Positions 33,918 through 43,269 of a stretch of 64,000 bases of DNA are shown piece by piece. Position 1 is the first letter of the stretch. Each line of letters starts with the position of its first letter. The notes under the pieces are model-generated. The model was not told where the DNA came from, searched no databases, and saw only the letters and a list, made by a program, of their open reading frames with translations. Position numbers and translations under genes: made by a program. Source of the stretch: Chryseobacterium panacisoli (GTDB lineage: Bacteria > Bacteroidota > Bacteroidia > Flavobacteriales > Weeksellaceae); assembly GCF_008274625.1 (NCBI RefSeq), contig NZ_VTRU01000008.1:62001-126000 (forward strand), in the 5' to 3' direction.

Positions 33918-35576
33918 TTATAGTTTTGTGAATTTCTCAACAACTCTTCTTGGGCCTTCATTGATATTAATGATATATTGACCTGTCGGAAGTTGTGAAA
34001 TATCAATTTTTTCATTAGACAAAACAGAACTTTTAATTACTGTTCGTCCCTGAAGATTGATGATTTCAAAATCCAGTTTTTTGTTTTCTGTACTTTGAAT
34101 GGCAATAGTACTGCTGGATGGATTAGGGTAGATTTTAACCTCCAGTGCAGATAATGTTTTTACCGGGGTTGCGAATTTACTTTCCAATTGTAGTATCGCA
34201 TTTTTTACATTAGGAAGAGGACCGATCTTCTGACCAGTTACAGTTCCTCCCTGAGGAATTCCTGTAGAAATCAAGAGGTTTTTCATAGCAGATGGTGTCA
34301 GGTTTTGACCCGTAGTCTGACGATAGAAAGACTGAATTAAAATAGCTGCAGAAGATACTACAGGCGTTGCAGAGCTTGTACCGCTAAAATAATTATAAGT
34401 CCTGTTGTTATCATTGTCATATTTGGCATAAGAACCATAGCCTGCAGCAAGAACGCTGCTTCCCCAACCCTGAACATCCACTCTGTTTCCATACGTACTG
34501 AAGCTTAATTTTGAATGGGTGGTATTGGGAGATCCGGCTCCTACAATGATAGCACCGCTATTTCCTCTGGCAAGATAAGTGGCATAAAAAGGATCATCCA
34601 GATTCTGATTTCCGTTACCCGCAGCTGCAATGATAATAATTCCTGAATCAGTAGCTGCTTTCGTAAGATCCCAGATTACTTTATCATACTCTGCAGGACA
34701 ATACTGGCCGTCTTTTCCTCCGGTCTGCATTTCATACAGAATAATATCGCCTGCCTGGGAAGCATTGATAGATCTGCTCACCGCAGATGCTCTGTTGTAT
34801 CCCACAGTGGTCCATTCCATATATCCTTTTATTTCAGAAGTACTGTAGGCAGCTCCTGTAAGCCCGATATTATCTTTTATTGAACCTAAAATACTTACCA
34901 CTGCAGTTCCGTGGTCACGGTAGTTGTTATTGGCTAATCCCGCATTAGGAGAATATCCCGGTTCAAGCTGTATAGAATTTTGGTTAGTCAGCATTTCATG
35001 AGTCTTATAAAAACCATATTCAACATCCCTTACACGAATATTCTGCCCGGTAATTCCTCTTGACCAGGCATATTTTGCATTGATTCCCGGATTATCATTC
35101 AGATAAGTCTGAATGCTTTCCAGATCAGGAGTTGCTACAAAAGCGTTTACCAAAGGAGGTTCAATAGGGTCCGCACTCATTACAGATACATATTCTATTT
35201 CAGGGAACCTTTCAAGACGGTGAATGATTTTCTGAGTGATTTCTTCGTTGTGAAGAGGCAGATCAGCCTTATAAATTCTTTTTAGTTTTTCTACAGATTC
35301 TGAGGAGTTTCCAATAGCTTTGCTGCTTCTGGCCATTTCATCAAGCTTGTTGTCTGTAAAATCCAGATCGTACTTGAATGAAATATTATTTTCTCTTGAA
35401 AATCTCTCCAGATCAGCATTTCTGCTGAATGCAGTTTTTTCTGAATTGATGCCTTTTGAAAAGCATACGTAAATAATTGAATTTTGATCCTGATTTAGTT
35501 TGGCCTGACTGTCCTGACCAAAAGACAGGGAGGAGCAGAACGCAAATAATGCGAAAAGGTTGATTTTTGTTTTCAT
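33918..35576 (-). CDS. Subtilisin-like (S8) protease with T9SS sorting domain
   Basis: A 552-residue secreted serine protease. A signal peptide (ending SFGQ) and a propeptide-like region precede the S8 domain. The catalytic triad is visible as Asp in IRVRDVEYGF, His in NNYRDHGTAVVSILG and Ser in FSGTSSATPVVSS. The oxyanion-type AAAGNGNQN is also present. A C-terminal type A sorting domain (KIYPNPSSSTIAIQS, FEIINLQGRTVIKS, QLPTGQYIININEG) directs export by the type IX system whose SprA component lies at the end of the window. Confidence 0.95.
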   Translation of the reverse strand: MKTKINLFALFAFCSSLSFGQDSQAKLNQDQNSIIYVCFSKGINSEKTAFSRNADLERFSRENNISFKYDLDFTDNKLDEMARSSKAIGNSSESVEKLKRIYKADLPLHNEEITQKIIHRLERFPEIEYVSVMSADPIEPPLVNAFVATPDLESIQTYLNDNPGINAKYAWSRGITGQNIRVRDVEYGFYKTHEMLTNQNSIQLEPGYSPNAGLANNNYRDHGTAVVSILGSIKDNIGLTGAAYSTSEIKGYMEWTTVGYNRASAVSRSINASQAGDIILYEMQTGGKDGQYCPAEYDKVIWDLTKAATDSGIIIIAAAGNGNQNLDDPFYATYLARGNSGAIIVGAGSPNTTHSKLSFSTYGNRVDVQGWGSSVLAAGYGSYAKYDNDNNRTYNYFSGTSSATPVVSSAAILIQSFYRQTTGQNLTPSAMKNLLISTGIPQGGTVTGQKIGPLPNVKNAILQLESKFATPVKTLSALEVKIYPNPSSSTIAIQSTENKKLDFEIINLQGRTVIKSSVLSNEKIDISQLPTGQYIININEGPRRVVEKFTKL

Positions 35577-35742
35577 ACGATTTTGTTAAATGGTTGTAAA
35601 TCAGTTTTGATTTAGATCAAAAATAATAATAAAATAAAAACAAATCACGTTTTTGTGAATTTATTTTTTTGTTTTTTTATTTATTCTTTATGCATAAAGG
35701 CTTTCATCAATTTTTTATGGAAAATATACTGTGTATGATTAC

Positions 35743-35773
35743 AAAAAACCATCCAGGATCACTGAATGGTTTT
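35743..35773 (-). terminator. Terminator of the minus-strand operon 37317-35797
   Basis: Read on the minus strand, AAAACCATTCAG and CTGGATGGTTTT (one mismatch) form a stem followed by six T. It lies 24 bp past the stop of the last gene. Confidence 0.7.
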
Positions 35774-35796
35774 GTTGAGGTGTATAGGTTTGATTT

Positions 35797-36393
35797 TTAA
35801 AAGTCATCAAACCAGTTTAATTTGTTCTTATGGTAGATTACTTTCTGCTTATTCAGGATCCGGTATTCAATATCAATACTGTCCTGATTGGCATTAATGA
35901 GTTTTGCTTCCTGGATCGGCAGGCTTTTATCATTTAAATAAGTCTCATTAGATGGCTGTACTGTTTTTTCTATGATATCTGAATAAGGAATTCTTGAGAC
36001 TTGTTTTTCAAAAATGCCTTCTCTCTTGTAAATCGTAATAAGAGGTTGGTAAAGAGCTCCCGGACGGCCTCTTTCTATTCTGTAAGTATCATCCAGCTGA
36101 ATTCTTTGCTCACAGCCAATGGTGGAGAAATAATGAATAATTCCAAAAAACGGGATCAGCATGGGTAAAATGCTGAGAACGATCCCTGATATCAAAAGAC
36201 CAAAATATACTTTTATCACTTTTTTCTTCCAAAACCTGATAATGATAAAAATGGTCATCAACAGCCAGAGCCAGTTGATCATTTTATCAATGTAATATCC
36301 TGCAAAGCTATAGTTATTAAGGCTTAAAACAAATCCAAACAGAAAAACTAAAGTCACTGCCAGATAAGTAATGCCTATATTTTTGTTACTCAT
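35797..36393 (-). CDS. Hypothetical membrane protein
   Basis: A 198-residue protein with three hydrophobic segments in the first 95 residues (ITYLAVTLVFLFGFVLSL, WLWLLMTIFIIIRFW, VYFGLLISGIVLSILPMLIPFFG) and a soluble C-terminal half (RIERGRPGALYQPLITIYKREG). No family recognised. Its start is 10 bp after the dtd stop, so it is cotranscribed with dtd. Confidence 0.7.
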   Translation of the reverse strand: MSNKNIGITYLAVTLVFLFGFVLSLNNYSFAGYYIDKMINWLWLLMTIFIIIRFWKKKVIKVYFGLLISGIVLSILPMLIPFFGIIHYFSTIGCEQRIQLDDTYRIERGRPGALYQPLITIYKREGIFEKQVSRIPYSDIIEKTVQPSNETYLNDKSLPIQEAKLINANQDSIDIEYRILNKQKVIYHKNKLNWFDDF

Positions 36394-36403
36394 TTTCTAT
36401 ACT

Positions 36404-36853
36404 TTAGCTTTTGGTAACTGAGTCCATTACAATAGTGACAGGTCCGTCGTTGATCAGGGATACCTTCATATCCGCTCCGAAGATTCCGCTTTCTGTTTTT
36501 AATCCGGATTGAGAAATTTCGTCTTTAAAATAATCAAAAAGAGGAATGGCCTTATCAGGTTTTGCTGCTTTTATGAAAGACGGGCGATTGCCTTTTTTAT
36601 AATCTGCAATTAATGTAAATTGGCTGATGCAAAGGATTTCTCCTGAAATGTCCTTCACAGAAAGATTAAGTTTACCCTCTTCATCTCCAAAGATTCTTAG
36701 GTTTAAAACCTTCTGTACAAGCCAGTCTGCATCTGTTTTTTCATCATTTTCGTCCACACCTACCAGCAGCATTATTCCTTTGCCGATTTCACCAACAATT
36801 TTTCCGTCTACCTTTACACTGGCTTCAGAGACTCTTTGTATAACGATCTTCAT
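36404..36853 (-). CDS. dtd: D-aminoacyl-tRNA deacylase
   Basis: A 149-residue enzyme that removes D-amino acids (and glycine from tRNA-Ala) mischarged on tRNA. The diagnostic motifs are SQFTLIADYKKGNRPSF and NDGPVTIVMDS near the C-terminus, and the N-terminus is MKIVIQRVSEASVKVDG. Full length. Confidence 0.97.
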   Translation of the reverse strand: MKIVIQRVSEASVKVDGKIVGEIGKGIMLLVGVDENDEKTDADWLVQKVLNLRIFGDEEGKLNLSVKDISGEILCISQFTLIADYKKGNRPSFIKAAKPDKAIPLFDYFKDEISQSGLKTESGIFGADMKVSLINDGPVTIVMDSVTKS

Positions 36854-36861
36854 TTTATATT

Positions 36862-37317
36862 CTAATAGTAAACAGTTAAAGTTTTACTTGGAGCATCATA
36901 ATTGGAAGGATAGGTTTTAGGCGGCAGGGAGGTTTTAGCTCCGGATTCCGGCTGTCCCGTGCTTAAGATCCATCTTGTGTTATCCTGAGGGCAAATGATA
37001 GCAATATTATCCTTTACCTCAAGGGTTGTATTATTATCAGGACATATGTGGGGAGCATTTCTGTCGTATACCTTAAATCCGTTTGCTGTTCGGACAATAA
37101 TCAGTCCTCTTGTTCCGGATTGCTGTTCATTCACATAAATCCAGCCATTGATATTGTTCAAAGCATAGTAGGCAGGCAGGTTTAGATTAAGAGATACATT
37201 AATGGGGGTATTGGGGAAACAGCTTACTGTATCTTCTCTGCTTCCGCAAGAGTTTATGGTTAAGTTACTGAAAATCAATATACTGAAAATGGATAAGATT
37301 GAAAAAGTTTTTTTCAT
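36862..37317 (-). CDS. Rieske-like lipoprotein with lost cluster ligands
   Basis: A 151-residue lipoprotein (signal MKKTFSILSIFSILIFSN, Cys in INSCGS). The body follows the fold pattern of the Rieske-like lipoproteins of Bacteroidetes (INGWIYVNEQQSGTRGLIIVR, FKVYDRNAPHICPDN, NIAIICPQDNTRWIL, GAKTSLPPKTYP). The normal ligands CxH and CxxH are replaced here by C-P-D and C-P-Q-D, so an iron-sulfur cluster is unlikely. It lies 8 bp upstream of dtd in the same direction. Confidence 0.7.
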   Translation of the reverse strand: MKKTFSILSIFSILIFSNLTINSCGSREDTVSCFPNTPINVSLNLNLPAYYALNNINGWIYVNEQQSGTRGLIIVRTANGFKVYDRNAPHICPDNNTTLEVKDNIAIICPQDNTRWILSTGQPESGAKTSLPPKTYPSNYDAPSKTLTVYY

Positions 37318-37334
37318 TTCAATTTAAATTTTTA

Positions 37335-37404
37335 TATATTTGTAAAAATTAAACGATTACAACACGAAAACATTGTCCGGCAAATGTCGGATTATTTTTT
37401 TATA
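37335..37404 (+). promoter_or_regulatory. greA upstream region
   Basis: TATATTTG at 37335-37342 is a good -7 element. Downstream, TCCG-GCAAATGT-CGGA followed by TTATTTTTTT at 37376-37400 is a short hairpin with a T-run in the greA leader, which may act as a weak attenuator. The stem is only four pairs. Confidence 0.4.
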
Positions 37405-37426
37405 CTAAAACTAAATTTTGAAAATT

Positions 37427-37897
37427 ATGGCAAGCTATGTAACTAAGGAGGGCCTAGAGAAAATGAAAGCTGAGCTGGAACAGTTGGAAACTGTAGAGAG
37501 ACCAAAAATCACTCAGCAGATCGCGGAAGCAAGAGACAAAGGAGATTTGTCTGAAAATGCGGAATACGATGCGGCTAAAGAGGCTCAGGGGATGCTTGAA
37601 ATGAGAATTTCCAAGCTGAAAGACGTTATCTCTACTTCTAAAATTATAGACGAAAGCCAATTAGATACTTCAAAAGTTTCCATCTTAACAACAGTGAAAC
37701 TTAAAAATAATGCTACCAAGCAAGAGCAGGTATTTACATTGGTACCGGATAACGAAAGTGACCTGAAGACAGGAAGGATTTCTGTAAACACTCCAATTGC
37801 AAAAGGTCTGTTGGGGAAAGCTGTTGGCGAAACTGCCGAAATTACTTTACCGAACGGAAACAAACTGTCTTTTGAAGTATTAGACATTTCTTTATAG
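37427..37897 (+). CDS. greA: Transcription elongation factor GreA
   Basis: A 156-residue factor that rescues backtracked RNA polymerase by stimulating transcript cleavage. The N-terminal coiled coil has the acidic tip DKGDLSENAEYDAAKEAQ, and the C-terminal FKBP-like domain has NTPIAKGLLGKAVGETAEI. The ATG at 37427 (MASYVTKEGLEKMK) is preferred over an in-frame TTG at 37418. Confidence 0.96.
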   Translation: MASYVTKEGLEKMKAELEQLETVERPKITQQIAEARDKGDLSENAEYDAAKEAQGMLEMRISKLKDVISTSKIIDESQLDTSKVSILTTVKLKNNATKQEQVFTLVPDNESDLKTGRISVNTPIAKGLLGKAVGETAEITLPNGNKLSFEVLDISL

Positions 37898-37953
37898 TCT
37901 GATACAGTTTCTATTTCTAAACTTCAAAATATCCAACCCTAACTTCTGATAAA

Positions 37954-38343
37954 ATGAGCACTATATTTACAAAGATCATCAATGGTGAGATTCCCTCTTA
38001 TAAGATTGCAGAAAATGAAAACTTTATAGCATTCTTAGATGCAATGCCTTTGGTGAAAGGACATACTTTAGTAGTTCCGAAAAAAGAAGTGGATCTGATT
38101 TTTGATCTTGAAAGTGAAGAATACAAAAACCTTTGGGGATTTGCCCAAGAGGTAGCCAAGAAGATCAAAACTGCAATTCCATGTGTAAGAGTAGGAGTAG
38201 CGGTAGTAGGACTTGAAGTTCCTCATGCACACATCCATCTGATTCCTTTAAATAAGATGGAAGACATGAATTTTAGAAATGAAAGATTAAAATTAACGAA
38301 CGAAGAATATACGGAGATTCAACACTCAATTATTAATTCTTAA
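37954..38343 (+). CDS. HIT-family nucleotide hydrolase
   Basis: A 129-residue protein of the HINT branch of the histidine-triad family. The triad is PHAHIHLIPL at about residues 91-100. The N-terminus IFTKIINGEIPSYKIAE is classical. It likely hydrolyses nucleoside phosphoramidates. It is 57 bp downstream of greA in the same direction. Confidence 0.95.
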   Translation: MSTIFTKIINGEIPSYKIAENENFIAFLDAMPLVKGHTLVVPKKEVDLIFDLESEEYKNLWGFAQEVAKKIKTAIPCVRVGVAVVGLEVPHAHIHLIPLNKMEDMNFRNERLKLTNEEYTEIQHSIINS

Positions 38344-38349
38344 CAACCA

Positions 38350-38388
38350 GAAAATCGTAAAAAAGTAATTTTTTACGATTTTCTTTAA
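38350..38388 (+). terminator. Terminator after the greA-HIT unit
   Basis: GAAAATCGTAAAAAA at 38350 pairs with TTTTTTACGATTTTC ending at 38385 (15-bp arms), followed by TTT. Confidence 0.85.
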
Positions 38389-38411
38389 CATATACATATA
38401 TATTATATCAT

Positions 38412-39599
38412 ATGAACTCAAACCAATGTTCTTTCTGTGGCAGAAAAAGAAATGAAGTACAGATGCTGATTTCTGGCCAGAATGGTTTTATTTGTGAAAA
38501 TTGTATAGAGCAGGCGCACGCTATTGTAAAAGACGGTGCATCCAAAACAGGATATTCACCTGCCGACAGTATGGCTGAACTTAAAAAGCCAAAAGAGATC
38601 AAAGAATTTCTTGATCAGTATGTAATTGGTCAGGATCAGGCAAAAAAACAGCTTTCTATTGCTGTATATAATCATTATAAGAGATTGCTCCACGCTCAGG
38701 ACGAAAACAGAGAAGTGGAACTTGAAAAGTCGAACATCATCATGATCGGGGAGACAGGAACAGGGAAAACGCTGCTGGCAAAAACGATCGCCAGAGAACT
38801 GAATGTTCCTTTCTGTATTGTAGACGCCACTATTTTAACAGAAGCAGGATATGTAGGAGAGGATGTTGAAAGTATTCTGTCCCGCCTTCTGATGGTAGCA
38901 GATTATGATGTGGAAAAAGCTGAAAAAGGAATTGTTTTCATCGATGAGATTGATAAGATTGCAAGAAAATCAGACAACCCAAGTATCACAAGAGATGTTT
39001 CCGGAGAAGGAGTGCAACAGGGATTACTGAAACTGCTGGAAGGGAGTATCGTCAATGTTCCGCCGCAGGGAGGTAGAAAACATCCGGATCAGAAATATAT
39101 TCAGGTGAATACTCAGAACATTTTGTTTATTGCCGGTGGTGCTTTTGACGGAATTAAAGAGATTATCGAAAGAAGAATGAACAAGCAGGCGATAGGGTTC
39201 AGTTCTGAGAAAATCAATAAAACAGACGAAGACGAATATATATTAACAAATATTAATGCAATTGATCTTCGTACTTTCGGATTAATTCCGGAACTTTTAG
39301 GAAGATTTCCAATCATCACTTACCTCGATAAACTCACGAAAGAGACTCTGGTAAGAATTATGAAAGAGCCAAAAAATTCAATTGTGAATCAATTTGTGGA
39401 ACTTTTCAAGATGGATGGTACAGATTTGGTAATAACAGATGGTGCAATTGAAAGAATCGTAGAGGAAACTATTGAAAAAGGATTAGGCGCAAGAGGGTTG
39501 AGAGGTACTACCGAAAAAGTTCTAGAAGACTATATGTTTTCAATAGGAGAGGACAAAGAGATCATCTTGACAGAAGATAATGTTTTGATTAATAGATAA
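38412..39599 (+). CDS. clpX: ATP-dependent Clp protease ATP-binding subunit ClpX
   Basis: A 395-residue AAA+ unfoldase that feeds substrates to ClpP. The N-terminal zinc-binding domain has Cys6, Cys9, Cys28 and Cys31. Walker A is GETGTGKTLLAK, Walker B is IVFIDEIDKIA, and the C-terminal sensor-2 region has GLGARGLRGTTEKVLEDYMF. No clpP is adjacent. Full length. Confidence 0.98.
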   Translation: MNSNQCSFCGRKRNEVQMLISGQNGFICENCIEQAHAIVKDGASKTGYSPADSMAELKKPKEIKEFLDQYVIGQDQAKKQLSIAVYNHYKRLLHAQDENREVELEKSNIIMIGETGTGKTLLAKTIARELNVPFCIVDATILTEAGYVGEDVESILSRLLMVADYDVEKAEKGIVFIDEIDKIARKSDNPSITRDVSGEGVQQGLLKLLEGSIVNVPPQGGRKHPDQKYIQVNTQNILFIAGGAFDGIKEIIERRMNKQAIGFSSEKINKTDEDEYILTNINAIDLRTFGLIPELLGRFPIITYLDKLTKETLVRIMKEPKNSIVNQFVELFKMDGTDLVITDGAIERIVEETIEKGLGARGLRGTTEKVLEDYMFSIGEDKEIILTEDNVLINR

Positions 39600-39627
39600 A
39601 ATATTTTTTTTTTAAGAAAAATAATAA

Positions 39628-39635
39628 TACCTTTG
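39628..39635 (+). promoter_or_regulatory. -7 element upstream of the T9SS surface protein gene
   Basis: TACCTTTG matches TAnnTTTG and lies 39 bp before the ATG at 39674. No clear TTG is found at the usual -33 position; an A/T-tract is there instead. Confidence 0.45.
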
Positions 39636-39673
39636 CGGGTGAAGATTGTATTAACACACAAATAATTTATACA

Positions 39674-41650
39674 ATGAGAAAAAGTTTATTTGCTATAGGT
39701 CTTTTAGCAATTAGTTATTCTGTTCAGGCGCAGATACTATGTCATGTTGACACTAATGCTAATATGTATGTGAGCGAAGGCACCCTAGTTTATAGCGGTG
39801 GAGGTGTACAGACAAAAGGTAATGGTCTTTTGGACGTTCATGGAAATATCATGGTTGTAGGATCTGGTACTGATAGTTTTAAGACTATTGATGCTGCCGG
39901 TGCTGATAAGACAGATGGTGGAAATATCATCTTAAGACTTAATACTCCTGCTTCTTTTGCGACTTCCACGTATGGTCAGCTGTACATTGACGGATTATCC
40001 CAATCCAATATTTCAGGTGTTGTCACCAAAGAATACAGAACTACAAGTAACGGTAGCGGTAATTATTTCCAGCAAGTTGCTTTGCCTTTCTCTGGTAAAG
40101 CTTTCAATTCATTATCTGCTGAAGTTGGTAAAACTTTCAATACTGGAAGATATGACAATCCAATTCTTAAGTGGGATAATGCTAATGCTGTTTCAATTAC
40201 CACTTTGAATCTAGCTCCTACCTCAACTACTTGGGATCCTTCAGGTTATTATATGCTTAAGGTTAAAAATAATGACTGGAATCCAAGTGCTCCTGCAACA
40301 GGAAGCGTATTCAATATTAACGGAAAACCATATGCGCCATATGCTGGGACTGTATCTTTACAGAATGCAGGAAAATCCAACATAGGAGCATCTAACGTTG
40401 TATTCGGAACTAATGGTAATGCTCTAAACCAATACAATGAGAAGTACAATACTTATCTTGATGATAGTTTTGAGTTTACTACGAACGCATGGTCTGGAAC
40501 ATTCGGTCAGAATTTTTACCAGTTCGGAAACCCTTTCCTTACCAATTTAGATTTAGCTAACATTGGATATACTGAAAGTGTTACAGGATCTGATGGGAAT
40601 GCTGTGAAAAATATCTGGGGTATTGAATATGACCCAGGTACAATTGTTACACTTCCTAACGGTTCTACTTATGCTACAGGTTCTCAGGTGGTTACTTTTA
40701 TCCCTACCGGTGACGGAGTTGCTCCGGCAATTGGTGATGTGGATAAAATGGTAATCAAACCTATGCAGTCATTTAAAATGAAGTTAAGAGACAATACAGC
40801 TCAGACTTTAAATTTTAATACACTGAGAAGATTCAAATCTACTGCAAGAGCAGCAGGTATCAACTACGATGTAACAGCAGCTAAAACAGGTAGTGGTAAA
40901 ACAACCAATACTGTAAAACAGCTTGGTGTAATCGGTCTTGATGCTAATGGAAAAGAACTTTCCAGAACATATTATGTTGTTTCTCCAGCATTAACATCCG
41001 GTCACCAGATTTCTGCAGCAACTTCTGTGCAGGCTTCAGCTGGTAAAAATATCATCGGTACTTTTGAAGAATCATTGAATGGTGGGTATGATAATAATTA
41101 TACTAACTATTGGTTATATATTAACGAAGCTAATGAAAGTAACTTCCAGGGTAAAAATGTTAAGTTAGTTAACTACTACCTGGATCAGGTGAAATCTTAT
41201 AAATTCGAGATCAGAGAAAATGCAGAGCTAATCCCTGCTGGTGTACACCAATTATCTTCAGGAATCGGGTTCTATTATAAAGCCGAAAACGGAAATTTAA
41301 TAGAAGCTAAACAAGGAGATGTTGTAGCGGTAACAAATGAGGAAGCTAATTTGTATTATGGAGAACCAAGTAATATTACTTTAGCAGTAGATAAAAATAC
41401 AGCTACTGCGTCAAGAACACTTGTTGTGTATGATCCATCTATTACAAATTACATTGTAAGATTCGATCCAAAATGGAAAAAAGCAGATATTCAAGTTTAT
41501 GATATGAGCGGTAAACTGGTAATCTCTAAAAAAGCGGTTGATGCATCCAGAGATTTTGTAATCGAGCTTGATGGCTCAGTTAAAAATTCATACGTTGTAA
41601 AAATCGTTTCTGATAAGGGAGAAACTGTTAACACTAAAATCTTAAAATAA
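39674..41650 (+). CDS. Secreted protein with T9SS sorting domain
   Basis: A 658-residue protein with a signal peptide (ending SVQAQ), a long Gly/Asn/Thr-rich beta body beginning with VDTNANMYVSEGTLVYSGGGVQTKGNG, and a C-terminal sorting domain (VRFDPKWKKADIQVYDMSGKL, SYVVKIVSDKGETVNTKIL). Surface or secreted protein exported through the type IX system. The specific role is not evident. A small membrane peptide gene follows by 5 bp. Confidence 0.85.
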   Translation: MRKSLFAIGLLAISYSVQAQILCHVDTNANMYVSEGTLVYSGGGVQTKGNGLLDVHGNIMVVGSGTDSFKTIDAAGADKTDGGNIILRLNTPASFATSTYGQLYIDGLSQSNISGVVTKEYRTTSNGSGNYFQQVALPFSGKAFNSLSAEVGKTFNTGRYDNPILKWDNANAVSITTLNLAPTSTTWDPSGYYMLKVKNNDWNPSAPATGSVFNINGKPYAPYAGTVSLQNAGKSNIGASNVVFGTNGNALNQYNEKYNTYLDDSFEFTTNAWSGTFGQNFYQFGNPFLTNLDLANIGYTESVTGSDGNAVKNIWGIEYDPGTIVTLPNGSTYATGSQVVTFIPTGDGVAPAIGDVDKMVIKPMQSFKMKLRDNTAQTLNFNTLRRFKSTARAAGINYDVTAAKTGSGKTTNTVKQLGVIGLDANGKELSRTYYVVSPALTSGHQISAATSVQASAGKNIIGTFEESLNGGYDNNYTNYWLYINEANESNFQGKNVKLVNYYLDQVKSYKFEIRENAELIPAGVHQLSSGIGFYYKAENGNLIEAKQGDVVAVTNEEANLYYGEPSNITLAVDKNTATASRTLVVYDPSITNYIVRFDPKWKKADIQVYDMSGKLVISKKAVDASRDFVIELDGSVKNSYVVKIVSDKGETVNTKILK

Positions 41651-41655
41651 GCCAC

Positions 41656-41871
41656 ATGAAAACTATTAATAAACTAGTATTAGCTCTTTTTCTTTTTGCT
41701 GTAACTTTAGCAAATGCAGCCCCACCACAACCAGCGCCAACAGGAACTGGAAACGGAGGGAATGGTACCGGAGCACCTGCACCCATTGATATGTACGTAT
41801 ATGTACTTGGTATTGTAGCAATCGCATTTATTGTTTACTTTACAAAAAAGTATAAGAGCGTAAAAGCATAA
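41656..41871 (+). CDS. Small Pro/Gly-rich single-pass membrane protein
   Basis: A 71-residue protein with a signal peptide (MKTINKLVLALFLFAVTLANA), a Pro/Gly-rich stretch (PPQPAPTGTGNGGNGTGAP) and one membrane helix (MYVYVLGIVAIAFIVYF) followed by basic residues. It follows the T9SS cargo gene by 5 bp. Such small genes frequently accompany T9SS cargo genes in this group; the function is unknown. Confidence 0.8.
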   Translation: MKTINKLVLALFLFAVTLANAAPPQPAPTGTGNGGNGTGAPAPIDMYVYVLGIVAIAFIVYFTKKYKSVKA

Positions 41872-41891
41872 AATTTTATTAAAATAATATT

Positions 41892-41923
41892 AAACTCTCT
41901 GATTAATCAGAGAGTTTTTTTAT
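41892..41923 (+). terminator. Terminator after the T9SS cargo operon
   Basis: AAACTCTCTGATT at 41892 and its exact complement AATCAGAGAGTTT, with a continuous T-run after it. Confidence 0.9.
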
Positions 41924-41932
41924 TTTTACTCT

Positions 41933-43225
41933 ATGAAAAAGATTTATACGCTATCCGCAGTTTTGGCTGCACTTGCTCTGCAGGCTCAATTTACAGTTAC
42001 CATTCAGACTCCGGCAGACTTTAAAGATCAAGACGCTATTCTATATACATTAAACGGTTCAAAAGATATTATTGTTACCAAAGAAAAAAGTAAGAATAGC
42101 ACATGGACATTTAAATACCCAAGCAGTTATATGGGAATGATGAAAGTCTATTTCCCGGGCTCTAATAATACCGTAAGCTTTATTTCTGAAAATAAAAATG
42201 TCAACTTTAAACTGGATATCCAGAATAATAAAGTTAAAGATGTTATTTATCTGGATGAAGCAAATAACCTGATGAGTAAACAGCAGGAAGGTTCACAAAA
42301 GAAAGAAGTTATTTTGCCGGCTTTAACACAGATTAAAGAGTATTATAAAGATAATACAGACTTTGGAAAAGCATTGAAAATAGAAATCGATAGACTTTCC
42401 GGTACTTCCAGTTCTATTGATGCGGCTCAGCATCCGTTTATTACTTATTATAATACGAATTACAGTAAATTTATTTCTCCTTCACAAGATGCTACCAAAA
42501 AAGTAGATCAGGAGGAAATCATCAACTTTCTGGACAAGTCAAATGATATGCTGGAAACTTCATCATTATTAAGACCAGTGTTAGTATCTTATCTGAACTC
42601 CGGAGGAAATACCAATGTCGTTGCTTCTGTTGATAAGCTGTTAGACCGATTAAAAGTGGAAACTCCAAGAGGACAGACTGTTTTATCAGAACTGATCGAT
42701 ATTTTTGATGTATATGAGATGGATGAGTACAAAAGCAAATATTTGTCACTTGCCAAAAATCTTAAGTGTACCATCACTGACAGACTTGCTTCTACATTGA
42801 AATCGAATGCTAACATTGAAATGGGAGCTGCTTTTCCTAACTATAAGTTCCAGTCACCTGTAAATACTACCGCAAAGTCATTATACGATATAAAGGCTGA
42901 TAAAAAGGTTATTGTATTTTGGTCATCCACATGCTCACACTGTGAAAGTGAACTTCCTAAACTTCTGGAAAAATACAATGATCTGAAATCAAAAAATATT
43001 CAGGTTGTAGGATTTTCTTTAGATGTTGACAAAAATTCTTATACTAAAAAGATTGCTGCATTTCCTTGGGTGAATGACTCTGAATTGAGAGGATGGAACA
43101 GCAGTTACACGGATATGTACAATATTCATGCAACTCCGACCTATTTTATTTTAGATGCTAACAATAAGATTATCAATAAACCAGATCATGTTGGAGATGT
43201 TTTAGAATATTTTAAGGTAAAATAA
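41933..43225 (+). CDS. TlpA-family thioredoxin-like protein
   Basis: A 430-residue secreted protein. After a signal peptide (ending LALQAQ) comes an N-terminal beta domain like DUF4369, a helical middle part, and a C-terminal thioredoxin domain from about residue 295 with the active site FWSSTCSHCESELP and the cis-Pro region ATPTYFILD. It is a periplasmic thiol-disulfide oxidoreductase, probably reducing. The oxidising VKOR fusion of the peptide exporter lies 4.5 kb away on the other strand; a link is only possible. Confidence 0.88.
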   Translation: MKKIYTLSAVLAALALQAQFTVTIQTPADFKDQDAILYTLNGSKDIIVTKEKSKNSTWTFKYPSSYMGMMKVYFPGSNNTVSFISENKNVNFKLDIQNNKVKDVIYLDEANNLMSKQQEGSQKKEVILPALTQIKEYYKDNTDFGKALKIEIDRLSGTSSSIDAAQHPFITYYNTNYSKFISPSQDATKKVDQEEIINFLDKSNDMLETSSLLRPVLVSYLNSGGNTNVVASVDKLLDRLKVETPRGQTVLSELIDIFDVYEMDEYKSKYLSLAKNLKCTITDRLASTLKSNANIEMGAAFPNYKFQSPVNTTAKSLYDIKADKKVIVFWSSTCSHCESELPKLLEKYNDLKSKNIQVVGFSLDVDKNSYTKKIAAFPWVNDSELRGWNSSYTDMYNIHATPTYFILDANNKIINKPDHVGDVLEYFKVK

Positions 43226-43226
43226 T

Positions 43227-43257
43227 TTTGGAGGTAAAGAAATATTTTCTATATTTG
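43227..43257 (+). promoter_or_regulatory. Promoter of tRNA-Met
   Basis: TTTG at 43227-43230 and TATATTTG at 43250-43257, with 19 bp between TTG and the -7 element, an excellent flavobacterial promoter placed 12 bp before the tRNA. Confidence 0.8.
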
Positions 43258-43269
43258 CACCACCAAAAA

